DNA of 19,542 nucleotides from NCBI GenBank assembly GCA_900766775.1, contig CAAFXN010000068.1, positions 1 to 19,542 on the forward strand. The letters are read 5' to 3'. The notes under the pieces were generated by a model. The model did no database searches. It had not been told where the DNA came from and saw only the letters and a program-made list of their open reading frames with translations. Positions 5,977-13,870 of this stretch are shown piece by piece. Within the stretch, counting starts at the first letter, position 1. Every line of letters begins with the position of its first letter. The position numbers and the translations under genes are program-made. Source of the DNA: Bacteroidales bacterium (GTDB lineage: Bacteria > Bacteroidota > Bacteroidia > Bacteroidales > Paludibacteraceae).

Positions 5977-8679
5977 GTGTTTGAGGACGGATACATAGAA
6001 GTTACGGGGGCTCGGGTGCACAACCTGAAGAATATCAGTGTGAAGATACCTCGGCATGCGCTGACGGTGATTACGGGTCTGTCGGGCAGCGGGAAGTCGT
6101 CGCTCGCCTTCGACACCATCTTCGCAGAGGGGCAGCGGCGGTATCTGGACACGTTCTCGTCGTATGCGCGGGGGTATATCGGGAACATGCAACGCCCTGA
6201 CGTGGATAAGATTACGGGGTTGAGCCCCGTGATTTCCATTGACCAGAAGACCACGAGCCGCAACCCGCGTTCGACAGTGGGCACTATCACGGAGATATAC
6301 GACTACCTGCGACTGCTCTACGCGCGCGCCGGCGAGGCACACTCGTACCTGACGGGGGAGAAGATGGTGCACTACACCGACGAGCAGATAATAGACCTGA
6401 TTCGGCGGGAGTACGCGGGGAAGAAAGTGCTGCTGCTGGCGCCGCTGGTGAAGAACCGCAAGGGGCACTACAAGGAACTGTTCGACACGCTGCGAAAGAA
6501 AGGGTATCTGCATGTGCGGGTGGACGGCGAGGTGCAGGAGTTGCAACTCGGGATGAAGGTGGATAGATACAAGCAGCACACGATAGAGGTGGTGGTGGAT
6601 AGGCTTTTAATTAAGAATGAAGAATTAAGAATTAAGAGCGAGGGAGAGTCGGAGGATATGGTTCGGCTGCGGCAGTCGGTGGATAAGGCGATGACGCAGG
6701 GCGATGGGGTGATGATGCTGTGTGAGCACGGGAGCAACAAGGTGCGCTACCTGTCGCGCAACCTGATGTGCCCCACGACGGGGCTTTCGTATGCCGACCC
6801 TGCGCCGCATACGTTCTCGTTCAACAGCCCGCAGGGATGGTGCCCGTGCTGCAAGGGACTGGGGCGGATACGCGCGGAACAAGGGCAAGAAACGCTCTCC
6901 GATGAGATGCTGGAGGACGTTGTGCACGATGCGGACTGGTATGAGAAACTGGTGGCGTTGGCGAACACGACGACTGCGGAGGATGAGGAGCAGACTGAGG
7001 GCGAGGAGCAGTGGACGGAGTGCCCCGTGTGCCATGGCAAGCGGCTGAACCAAGAAGCGTTGAGTTACATGATAGCGGGCTACAACATCGCCGACTTGGC
7101 GGAGATGGATATAGACGAGTTGGTGAAGACCGTCAAAAGTACCGCTTTCTCGTTGGACCACCTGTCCGCAACGCAGTTGGCGGTGGCGGAGCCGATACTG
7201 AGAGAGATAGGCAAACGGCTGGAGTTTATGCAAGGCGTAGGGCTGAGTTACCTATCGCTCAACCGCTCGTCGGACAGCCTGTCGGGCGGCGAGAGCCAGC
7301 GCATACGCCTCGCCACGCAGATAGGGTCGCGGCTGGTGAACGTGCTGTATATCCTCGACGAGCCGAGCATCGGGCTTCACCAACGCGACAACGAGCGGCT
7401 GATTCGGTCGCTGAAAGAGTTGCGCGACATGGGGAACTCGGTGATAGTGGTGGAGCATGACGAGCAGATGATGCGCGAGGCGGATTATATCGTGGACATC
7501 GGTCCGAAGGCAGGACGGTTAGGCGGCGAGGTGCTGTTTGCCGGCACGCCGGAGGAGTTGATGAAGACGGATACGCTGACGGGAAGGTATCTGAAACAAG
7601 ACCCTCCCCGTCCCTCCCTACAAAGGGAGGGAGTAGATAAAATACCTTCGTCTGCAGAGACTAATCTTACCCCCTCCCTATGTAGGGAGGGAAGGGGTGG
7701 GTCCTCCATTGTGTTGCGGGGATGTCGGGGGAATAACTTGAAGGATGTTACTGTGGCGTTTCCGATAGGAAAGATGATTGGCGTTACGGGGGTGAGCGGG
7801 AGCGGCAAATCGACACTTATCAATCAGACGCTCTACCCTATCCTGTCGCAGAAGTTCTACCGCTCGCTGCAGAAACCGCTTGCCTATGACAGCATAGAGG
7901 GGATAGAGCAGATAGACAAGGTGATTAACGTGGACCAGTCGCCTATCGGCAGGACACCGCGGTCGAACCCCGCCACATACACGGGGGTATTCAACAGCAT
8001 ACGCGAGTTGTTCGCCCAACTGCCCGAGGCGAAGATACGAGGTTGGAAGTCCGGGCGGTTCAGTTTCAACGCAAAAGGCGGGCGGTGCGAAGAGTGCGCG
8101 GGCAACGGCTACAAGACCATACAGATGCACTTCATGCCCGATGTGTACGTGCCTTGCGAGGCATGCGGCGGGCAACGTTACAACCGCGAGACGCTGGAGG
8201 TGCGGTTCAAGGGAAAGACGATAGCCGACGTGCTGGATATGACGGTGAATCAGGCGGTGGAGTTCTTTGAGAGTCAGCCGTATATCCTGCGGAAGATAAA
8301 GACGATACAGGACGTGGGATTGGGCTATATCAAGTTGGGGCAGTCGTCCACCTCGCTGTCGGGCGGCGAGAGCCAGCGTATCAAGTTGGCAACGGAGTTG
8401 GCGCGTCCCTCAACAGGAAAGACGCTGTATATCCTCGACGAGCCGACGACGGGACTGCACTTTGAGGATATACGGGTGCTGATGGGCGTGCTGCGTCGGC
8501 TGGTGGATAAAGGCAACACGGTGGTCATCATAGAGCATAACCTTGACGTGATACATGCCTGCGACTGGCTGATAGACATGGGTCCCGAGGGGGGCAAGCA
8601 CGGGGGGACGGTGGTCGCCTGCGGCACGCAAGAAGACCTGCGGAGGTGCGCTGAGAGCGTTACGGGAAGGTATGTGTAG
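5977..8679 (+). CDS. uvrA: Excinuclease ABC subunit A (UvrA) with two repeat-derived inserts
   Basis: Damage-recognition ATPase of nucleotide excision repair, partner of UvrB. Two ABC domains are visible. NBD1: Walker A GLSGSGKSS at 34-42, signature LSGGESQ at 435-441, Walker B ILDEP at 459. NBD2: GVSGSGKST at 605-613, signature at 794-800, ILDEP at 819. Zinc-binding Cys pairs lie at 289/292 with 349/352 and at 704/707 with 727/730. The UvrB-binding region is recognisable around KGHYKELFDTLRKKGY. The start is GTG at 5977, 8 nt after a heptamer array. Residues 211-220 come from an AATTAAG array and 542-576 from a hairpin element in the inter-NBD linker. The segment between the first zinc pairs is only about 56 residues, shorter than I expect. 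The reading frame is intact, so it is probably functional. Confidence 0.95.
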   Translation: MFEDGYIEVTGARVHNLKNISVKIPRHALTVITGLSGSGKSSLAFDTIFAEGQRRYLDTFSSYARGYIGNMQRPDVDKITGLSPVISIDQKTTSRNPRSTVGTITEIYDYLRLLYARAGEAHSYLTGEKMVHYTDEQIIDLIRREYAGKKVLLLAPLVKNRKGHYKELFDTLRKKGYLHVRVDGEVQELQLGMKVDRYKQHTIEVVVDRLLIKNEELRIKSEGESEDMVRLRQSVDKAMTQGDGVMMLCEHGSNKVRYLSRNLMCPTTGLSYADPAPHTFSFNSPQGWCPCCKGLGRIRAEQGQETLSDEMLEDVVHDADWYEKLVALANTTTAEDEEQTEGEEQWTECPVCHGKRLNQEALSYMIAGYNIADLAEMDIDELVKTVKSTAFSLDHLSATQLAVAEPILREIGKRLEFMQGVGLSYLSLNRSSDSLSGGESQRIRLATQIGSRLVNVLYILDEPSIGLHQRDNERLIRSLKELRDMGNSVIVVEHDEQMMREADYIVDIGPKAGRLGGEVLFAGTPEELMKTDTLTGRYLKQDPPRPSLQREGVDKIPSSAETNLTPSLCREGRGGSSIVLRGCRGNNLKDVTVAFPIGKMIGVTGVSGSGKSTLINQTLYPILSQKFYRSLQKPLAYDSIEGIEQIDKVINVDQSPIGRTPRSNPATYTGVFNSIRELFAQLPEAKIRGWKSGRFSFNAKGGRCEECAGNGYKTIQMHFMPDVYVPCEACGGQRYNRETLEVRFKGKTIADVLDMTVNQAVEFFESQPYILRKIKTIQDVGLGYIKLGQSSTSLSGGESQRIKLATELARPSTGKTLYILDEPTTGLHFEDIRVLMGVLRRLVDKGNTVVIIEHNLDVIHACDWLIDMGPEGGKHGGTVVACGTQEDLRRCAESVTGRYV
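6609..6636 (+). repeat. In-frame heptamer array inside uvrA
   Basis: Four 7-bp units: AATTAAG, AATGAAG, AATTAAG, AATTAAG. They encode LIKNEELRIK at residues 211-220, after the conserved EVVVDRL. The second unit is AATGAAG, while the intergenic copies at 1727 and 5948 have AATTGAG; in this frame the common form gives AAT TGA (stop) and this form gives AAT GAA. Confidence 0.88.
7600..7703 (+). mobile_element. GACCC/GGGTC two-hairpin element inserted in frame in uvrA
   Basis: The ends are GACCCTCCCC (7600-7609) and GGGGTGGGTC (7694-7703), inverted repeats with one mismatch. Inside each end is an 8-bp hairpin: CCCTCCCT 7612-7619 with AGGGAGGG 7624-7631 (loop ACAA), and CCCTCCCT 7672-7679 with AGGGAGGG 7684-7691 (loop ATGT). 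The A+T-richer middle includes TACCTTCGTCT. No target duplication is evident. It encodes residues 542-576, with the paired motifs PSLQREG and PSLCREG, between YLKQ and the NBD2 start IVLRGCRGNNLK. It carries no gene, so it is MITE-like and would need an enzyme from elsewhere. Confidence 0.85.
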
Positions 8680-8786
8680 GACCCACCCCGACCCTCCCTA
8701 CAGAGGGAGGGAGATAAAAATAACTATTGTCTAACTAAAACTAATCTCTTTGCTCTCCCCCTTCGTAGGGGGAGTTGGAGGGGGTC
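8680..8786 (+). mobile_element. GACCC/GGGTC two-hairpin element between uvrA and the antiporter gene
   Basis: A complete second copy. GACCCACCCC begins one base after the uvrA TAG stop, and GGAGGGGGTC ends at 8786. Hairpin 1: CCCTCCCT 8692-8699 with AGGGAGGG 8704-8711, loop ACAG. Hairpin 2: CTCCCCCT 8755-8762 with AGGGGGAG 8767-8774, loop TCGT. The middle shares ACTAATCT and an AAAATAnCT stretch with the uvrA copy. The antiporter start codon is 7 nt beyond the element, so this element makes up the whole intergenic region apart from those bases. Confidence 0.88.
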
Positions 8787-8793
8787 TTCTATC

Positions 8794-10674
8794 ATGTCTT
8801 CTTTGGCGATATTGGCTTTGGTGATGGGAGTGATATTCATTACTCCCCTGGTTTGCAGGCGTTTGCATGTGCCGAGTATCGTCGGGTTCATCTTGATGGG
8901 TATCGTGTTGGGACCGCACGGGTTGGGTTGGATAGCGGAGAACGCGACCATCAAGGTGCTGGGGAACATGGGTATGCTCTATATCATGTTCCAAGCGGGC
9001 GTGGAGATAGACATGAACGACTTTCGGCAGTATCGCAACAGTGCGCTGGTGTTCGGACTGTATTCCTTTATTATTCCTTTTGCATTGGGTTTCCTGAGCA
9101 GTTGGCTGCTGGGCTTCGGGTGGAGCACGTGTGCGCTGCTGGGGGCGATGTACGGCAGCCACACCCTAATGACCTATCCGATAGTGAGCCGCTACGGCAT
9201 ACAGAAGAACGCGGCGGTGAACATCGTGGTGGGCGGTACGATGGTGTCTATCACGCTGTCGCTGCTGGTGTTGGCGGTGCTGAAGAGCCAGATACTGACG
9301 GCTTCGGCGACGGTCTCGCCGCTGGTGTGGTACGGCACGATGGCGGGCAAGATACTGCTCTTCGCGGTGGTAACAGTGGTGGTCTTCCCGTGGGTGGCGC
9401 AGTGGTACTTCAAGCGCAGGAAAGAGCCCGTGTCGTCGTTCATGCTGGTGATGGTGATGCTGGTGGTGTCGGCATGGCTGGCTGACTGGGCGGGACTGGA
9501 GGGTATCCTCGGCGCGTTCGTCTGCGGCGTGTCGCTCAATAGGCTGATACCCAACCTGTCGCCCTTGATGAGCAGTATCACGTTCTTCGGCAACAGCACG
9601 TTCGTGCCGCTGTTCCTGCTGGGCGTGGGGATGATGATAGATGTGTCGCTGCTGTGGAAGGGTTGGACGACGGTGGTGATTGCGGGCGTGATGATACTCA
9701 CGAAGTTAGCGGGCAAGGGTTTGTCGGCATGGCTCGGGCAGTGGTCTTTCCACCTGTCGGGAGAGGAGCGGCGGCTGATGTTCGGCTTGACGCATGCTAC
9801 GGCGGCGGGGACGCTGGCGATAGTAACCATCGGTTATCAGGTGGGGCTGTTCAATGCGGAGATACTGAATGCCGCCGTGCTGATGATTCTGGTGCTCTGC
9901 ACCTCGGCATCGTTCATCACGGAGCATGCCGCCAAGCATATCGCCTTGCAGGAAGAGGCATTGCTGGAAAGCGACAGGACGGAGGACGAGTGGCTGATGA
10001 TGTCGGTGAATACGGGGGACGCGGGTGTCCACGAGCAGTTGAAAGAGTTGAGTCGGTTGAGCAGTCTGCATGAGTCGAAGTTCGTGTTGTGCAGCGACTG
10101 GCAGGACGCAGAGAGCATGGTGGAGCGCACGAGTACGTCAATTGCTATCTACCACGAGCACCAGCCGTTGAACACCGTGAGCCGCCTGCTGGTGGCGGTG
10201 CCGCGGTATGCGGAGAAAGAGCATGACTTCATCTCGTGCTTCGGGCAGGTGCGGCGCCTGAGCAGTCAGATAGGGGCGCGGGTGGTGTTCTTCGCCAACG
10301 AGGAGACGCAACGGGCGTTGCAGGCACTGTGCCGCCGCCCGGGGAAGTTCCTGCGGGCATCGTATCGCGAGATGGAGGATTGGGAAGATGTGCTGATGAT
10401 AGCCAAAGAGACGGAGGCGGACGATATGGTGGTGATGATTTCCGCGCGCCATGCGACCGCCAGTTACAATCCTTTGTTCCGACAGATACCCGACATGCTG
10501 GAGCGCTTCTTCGCGGAGCATAGTTGGCTCATCATCTACCCGCAGCAGCAGATGGGTGCCGCGGTGCCGGACGTGTTCCTCACCGACCAACCGCCGACCA
10601 GCCGCTCGTGGAACCTCATCAGCCGCGCGAATGCGTGGTTGCTCAAGCAACTGCGCAAACGTCAGGTGGGGTAA
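8794..10674 (+). CDS. CPA2-family cation/proton antiporter with C-terminal cytoplasmic domain
   Basis: A 626-residue protein. Residues about 1-385 hold roughly a dozen membrane segments of the Na+/H+ exchanger (KefB/NapA-like) fold, with the early motif RRLHVPSIVGFILMGIVLGPHGLG and the FQAGVEIDM segment where CPA2 members have a conserved acidic stretch. Residues about 400-626 are soluble and may be a universal-stress-protein-like regulatory domain, as in other Bacteroidota antiporters; this part is inferred. There is no KTN/RCK GxGxxG nucleotide motif, which argues against a classical KefB/KefC. The start ATG lies 7 nt after a hairpin element, whose GGAGG-rich tail is the only candidate ribosome-binding site. 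Transcription probably continues from uvrA and ends at the terminator at 10763. The transported ion cannot be told. Confidence 0.88.
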   Translation: MSSLAILALVMGVIFITPLVCRRLHVPSIVGFILMGIVLGPHGLGWIAENATIKVLGNMGMLYIMFQAGVEIDMNDFRQYRNSALVFGLYSFIIPFALGFLSSWLLGFGWSTCALLGAMYGSHTLMTYPIVSRYGIQKNAAVNIVVGGTMVSITLSLLVLAVLKSQILTASATVSPLVWYGTMAGKILLFAVVTVVVFPWVAQWYFKRRKEPVSSFMLVMVMLVVSAWLADWAGLEGILGAFVCGVSLNRLIPNLSPLMSSITFFGNSTFVPLFLLGVGMMIDVSLLWKGWTTVVIAGVMILTKLAGKGLSAWLGQWSFHLSGEERRLMFGLTHATAAGTLAIVTIGYQVGLFNAEILNAAVLMILVLCTSASFITEHAAKHIALQEEALLESDRTEDEWLMMSVNTGDAGVHEQLKELSRLSSLHESKFVLCSDWQDAESMVERTSTSIAIYHEHQPLNTVSRLLVAVPRYAEKEHDFISCFGQVRRLSSQIGARVVFFANEETQRALQALCRRPGKFLRASYREMEDWEDVLMIAKETEADDMVVMISARHATASYNPLFRQIPDMLERFFAEHSWLIIYPQQQMGAAVPDVFLTDQPPTSRSWNLISRANAWLLKQLRKRQVG

Positions 10675-10762
10675 GTCTCGTCATTTTGTTACGCAACGGT
10701 ATCGGGAGGTTAAGCCGACCTAACCGAGACCTATACCCATACTAAATTTCAATGTGGCAATT

Positions 10763-10807
10763 GTTGCAAATGTTACATGTTACGCATGTACATTTGCAAC
10801 GTTTTTT
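10763..10807 (+). terminator. Rho-independent terminator of the uvrA-antiporter unit
   Basis: GTTGCAAATGTTACATG (10763-10779) pairs with CATGTACATTTGCAAC (10785-10800): 16 bp with one bulged T and a TTACG loop, followed by GTTTTTT. A weaker inverted repeat, GTCTCG 10675-10680 with CGAGAC 10725-10730, lies between the antiporter stop and this hairpin. The convergent LRR gene ends at the far side of the U-tract. Confidence 0.93.
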
Positions 10808-12926
10808 ATTCATTCGGTTTCTCGGAGAGGGGGAGAATTTCAACATATTCATCCATTACGGCTTTGTAGACTTCTACCGCGGAATTGGGCACATAGAGTC
10901 GTTTCGCGGTACATACATGGTAGATTCCGGCAGGTGGAGTAGTCGCCAGGCAGACTACATATTCAGGAGGATTTCGCCAACTGAATATCGGAGGGTCTAT
11001 GCTTCGTAGGCTTGCAGGCAGGGTAACACTCTTCAACTGCTCACACTCAGAAAAGACATGCAAGCTGATACTCACGGTGCCCTCCTTTACAACATAAGAT
11101 GTAGGTTGTGTACCCTCTCCTTTGCGAGCATAGAGTACGTCGTTGATATACACAAAACCATTAGGGAATTTGCGGAACCAAGGCGTCTCGTAAAAGGCGT
11201 TGAAACCAATGTTAGTTACTGATTTCGGAATAATTATTTCTTTCAACTTTTTACAATTTAGAAATGCGCTATTTCCTATATTCGTACTATCCGGAATTGT
11301 TACTGCCATTAGATTCTTGCAATCTCTAAAGGCTTGACTACCTATATGAGTTATCGTATTTGGAAGAGTTAGTCCAACTAAATTAACACAATTGGCAAAT
11401 GCGGAGTCTGCAATGTAAGTAGTTCCCTCTTGAATATGAACAAAAGTGTTTTTTGGCATTTCTCCCTTATAAGCATAAAGAGTTTTACCGATATAGACTT
11501 CCCCATTCTTTTGTGCATAATACCACGGGGTATTCTCAAAGGCTTTGAAACCCACCATATCAACAGAATCTAATACACTTACAGAAGAAAGGAAGGTACA
11601 ATTGCTGAAAGCACCAACTCCTATCTTCTTTACGCTACGAGGAATATCTACCGAAGAAAGATGAGTGCAATTTTGGAATGCAGATTCTCCTATTGTAGTT
11701 ACACTATTCGGAATATAAACGGACGTGAGGGCAGTACAACCGCAAAAAGTTCCAGCGGGGATGGTGGATATACCATTTCCTATATGGACAAATTGTAGAG
11801 AAACGCAATCCATAAATACTCCCACGTGTATACTTCCATCGGCCCACTTTATGTATAGTTTAGGTCCAAACCTCACAACACTATTCGGAATTGTGATAGA
11901 AGTTAGGCTTCGACAATTGTTAAACGCATTTCCTCCTATATCTGTCACTCCCTCTGAAAGATAAATATATTTGAGCGCGTAGCAATTCATGAATGCACAA
12001 TCGCCAATTCGTTGCAGTGTTTGCGGAATGTTAATAGAAACAAGAGACTTGCAGCCTTGAAAAGCCGAATGACCAATGTCCGTTAAGCCCTCCGGCAGTA
12101 GGACACGAGCGAGAAAAGAGCAATTTTTGAAAGTGTTATGCTCTATATGTTTTACCCCCTTGGGAATGACTATAGACGTGAGGGCACTGCAGTTGTAAAA
12201 AGCACCTGCGCCTATGGTCTTTACCGTTTTGGGGAGTGCTATGGAGGTCAGCCCTGTGCAGTTCTCAAAAGCATAATCGCCAATGGCAGTTGTTCCATTG
12301 CGTACTTTGATGGCAGTATTCGCCATCATTTTGTTACCTTTGTAGGCATAGAGCACATTGTTGATATACACCACCCCATCGGGCAGACTATCATACCATG
12401 GTGTGCCCTTGAAAGCATCTCGCCCTACACTATTGACGCTCTCGGGTATGGCGATACTATTCAGTTGAGAACATTTCGTAAAAGCACGACTTCCGATGGC
12501 GGATACTTGCTTTGGAATTACAACGGAAGTCAAGTTCCCACAGCCTTCAAATGCACTAAACCCAATGTATTGCACACTATCAGGAATAGTAATCTCTGCG
12601 AGTCCTCTGCAGTAATAAAAAGCTTCATCTGAAATACCGTCAATCGTCTGAGGAAGGGTAATAGAAGTGATATGGGGACACTCGTAAAATGTTCTTCTAC
12701 CAATGCGTGTTACTACATAGGTGGTGTCATGGTAAGCGATAGTTTCGGGAATGACAATTTCCCTTAATTTCTTTTTCTCATCCTCCAGTTTTGCCAACTC
12801 AACGGTGAAGGGCGGGAGGGTGTCGTTCGTGATGTTGTAGTGGAAACAACCTACCTGAAATTCGTAGGCACGGAGGGAGGTTGTTGCGGTGAGGGTGAGG
12901 AGAAGGAGGAATAGTGTTCTTTTCAT
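10806..12926 (-). CDS. BspA-like leucine-rich-repeat (LRR_5) surface/secreted protein
   Basis: A 706-residue exported protein. The start is the ATG at 12926 (MKRTLFLLLLTLTATTSLRA, a clear signal peptide); the frame is open further upstream only across the promoter and a terminator. About 20 repeats of roughly 23 residues follow the pattern IGxxAFxxCxxLxxIxIPxxVxx. Three times a repeat block ends in a distinct module, AFxxTPW(Y/F) then VYIxxxLYAxKG, at about residues 180-205, 445-470 and 590-610. The C-terminus (YVPNSAVEVYKAVMDEY) is a usual BspA ending, and I see no type IX sorting domain or lipobox. Such proteins bind host or dietary ligands or other bacteria; the ligand is unknown. By eye the gene is richer in A+T than its neighbours, which may reflect transfer. 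Confidence 0.9.
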   Translation of the reverse strand: MKRTLFLLLLTLTATTSLRAYEFQVGCFHYNITNDTLPPFTVELAKLEDEKKKLREIVIPETIAYHDTTYVVTRIGRRTFYECPHITSITLPQTIDGISDEAFYYCRGLAEITIPDSVQYIGFSAFEGCGNLTSVVIPKQVSAIGSRAFTKCSQLNSIAIPESVNSVGRDAFKGTPWYDSLPDGVVYINNVLYAYKGNKMMANTAIKVRNGTTAIGDYAFENCTGLTSIALPKTVKTIGAGAFYNCSALTSIVIPKGVKHIEHNTFKNCSFLARVLLPEGLTDIGHSAFQGCKSLVSINIPQTLQRIGDCAFMNCYALKYIYLSEGVTDIGGNAFNNCRSLTSITIPNSVVRFGPKLYIKWADGSIHVGVFMDCVSLQFVHIGNGISTIPAGTFCGCTALTSVYIPNSVTTIGESAFQNCTHLSSVDIPRSVKKIGVGAFSNCTFLSSVSVLDSVDMVGFKAFENTPWYYAQKNGEVYIGKTLYAYKGEMPKNTFVHIQEGTTYIADSAFANCVNLVGLTLPNTITHIGSQAFRDCKNLMAVTIPDSTNIGNSAFLNCKKLKEIIIPKSVTNIGFNAFYETPWFRKFPNGFVYINDVLYARKGEGTQPTSYVVKEGTVSISLHVFSECEQLKSVTLPASLRSIDPPIFSWRNPPEYVVCLATTPPAGIYHVCTAKRLYVPNSAVEVYKAVMDEYVEILPLSEKPNE

Positions 12927-12956
12927 ATGCGTGTGGTATTTGTACGAAAACGGTTG

Positions 12957-12988
12957 CAAAGATACAACATTTTTTTTGATTTTGCAAG
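12957..12988 (-). promoter_or_regulatory. Bacteroidota-type promoter for the BspA-like gene
   Basis: On the minus strand CTTG (complement of 12985-12988), 20 nt, then TATCTTTG (complement of 12957-12964). The leader to the signal-peptide ATG is about 25 nt, which supports the choice of that start. Confidence 0.75.
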
Positions 12989-12999
12989 TTATTTTCATA

Positions 13000-13040
13000 A
13001 AAAACAAAAAGAGTTCACCCTTGACCATCAAGGGGAACTC
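13000..13040 (-). terminator. Rho-independent terminator downstream of the secreted-protein gene
   Basis: GAGTTC-A-CCCTTG (13011-13023) pairs with CAAGGG-G-GAACTC (13028-13040), 12 bp with one A-G mismatch and a 5-nt loop. On the minus strand it is followed by TTTTTGTTTTTT. It lies between the 13085-13714 gene and the promoter of the next minus-strand gene, so the two genes are separate units. Confidence 0.92.
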
Positions 13041-13084
13041 TTAGGCAGGAATCGGGGAAGGGAGCCGTTGTCTGTCAGCAAATA

Positions 13085-13714
13085 CTATTTGCCGAGACCT
13101 AAGCCGAGGTGGAGACCGCAGTTGGCAATCTTTTTCTCGCTCTTGGGCACAACCTCGAGGTTAACACCCACGCTGAGCATTACTTTCTTCAAGTAGAAAT
13201 TCAAGGAGGGGGTCATGGTGTAGCCCATTGAGAATTGGAGGTTTTGACCGCCAATCTGATGGTCTTCCAACAGGTAGAAGTCCTGTGCGTTACCTCCATA
13301 ACGGAAGGTCCACAGGAAAGGCACGCTGATACCAATCCAGTCGGCAACGAAGAAGTTGAGGCTGGGACCAACGTCGGTAGTGAGGTACCAGTTCTTCGGT
13401 CCCGTGTAGTTCGGATTGAGTTGAGCGGGAGCGAATCCGTCTTGCAAGCCGAAGTCCATGCTCTCGCGGATGACCACGCCGATGTAGGCTTTGGTGGTGA
13501 ACTCCAAGCCGACACCATAACGGCTCATGTGCACAAACTGGCTGCTCTCGAAAGTGGAGGTGTTGTAGAAGAGCGTGAAGTGTGCATGCTTGCGCGCAAA
13601 CTGGTTCCACTTGGTTTCTTTCTTCTCCGTCTTTTCGTCGGAAGAGTTCGTCTCCGCAGCGAACATTGACATCGTACCGCACAACAAAAGTGCAAAAATA
13701 AGTAGTTTTTTCAT
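13085..13714 (-). CDS. Small exported protein, probably an outer-membrane beta-barrel
   Basis: A 209-residue protein with signal peptide MKKLLIFALLLCGTMSMFA and likely cleavage near A19/A20. A short charged linker rich in Glu and Lys follows. The rest shows alternating aromatic and hydrophobic strands: HFTLFYNTSTF, RYGVGLEFTTKAYIGVVI, NWYLTTDVGPSLNFFV, NLQFSMGYTMTPSLNFYL, MLSVGVNLEVV. It ends in GLHLGLGLGK, a strand-like terminus. I do not recognise the family. Outer-membrane location is inferred from the strand pattern and signal peptide. It has its own promoter and terminator, with a leader of about 120 nt that can form a hairpin around 13759-13792 (CTCGG with CCGAG). Confidence 0.65.
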   Translation of the reverse strand: MKKLLIFALLLCGTMSMFAAETNSSDEKTEKKETKWNQFARKHAHFTLFYNTSTFESSQFVHMSRYGVGLEFTTKAYIGVVIRESMDFGLQDGFAPAQLNPNYTGPKNWYLTTDVGPSLNFFVADWIGISVPFLWTFRYGGNAQDFYLLEDHQIGGQNLQFSMGYTMTPSLNFYLKKVMLSVGVNLEVVPKSEKKIANCGLHLGLGLGK

Positions 13715-13838
13715 ATTGTTTTGATTAGCAGTTATACTCGTTTTGGTTCGTTGGAGTTGCTCGGAAGAGACCTACTCGCGTCTTATGCCGAGGGGGAGTA
13801 TTGTCCGAAGCACACAAACAGTTTTCTAAAACACGCCG

Positions 13839-13870
13839 CAAAGATACTACTTTTTTATGAAACATACAAC
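13839..13870 (-). promoter_or_regulatory. Bacteroidota-type promoter for the secreted-protein gene
   Basis: On the minus strand GTTG (complement of 13867-13870), 20 nt, then TATCTTTG (complement of 13839-13846). The -7 box is full; the -33 box is one base off. Confidence 0.7.

Noticed and set aside
10012..10027. GGGGACGCGGGTGTCC in the antiporter gene as another repeat core
   Set aside because: It matches 15 of 16 bases of the ldcA insert 1 core, but there are no heptamer arms and the protein length around it looks normal. Kept only as a possible trace.
12927..13031. Longer N-terminus for the BspA-like protein
   Set aside because: The extension would read through the promoter and the upstream terminator; the signal peptide begins at 12926.
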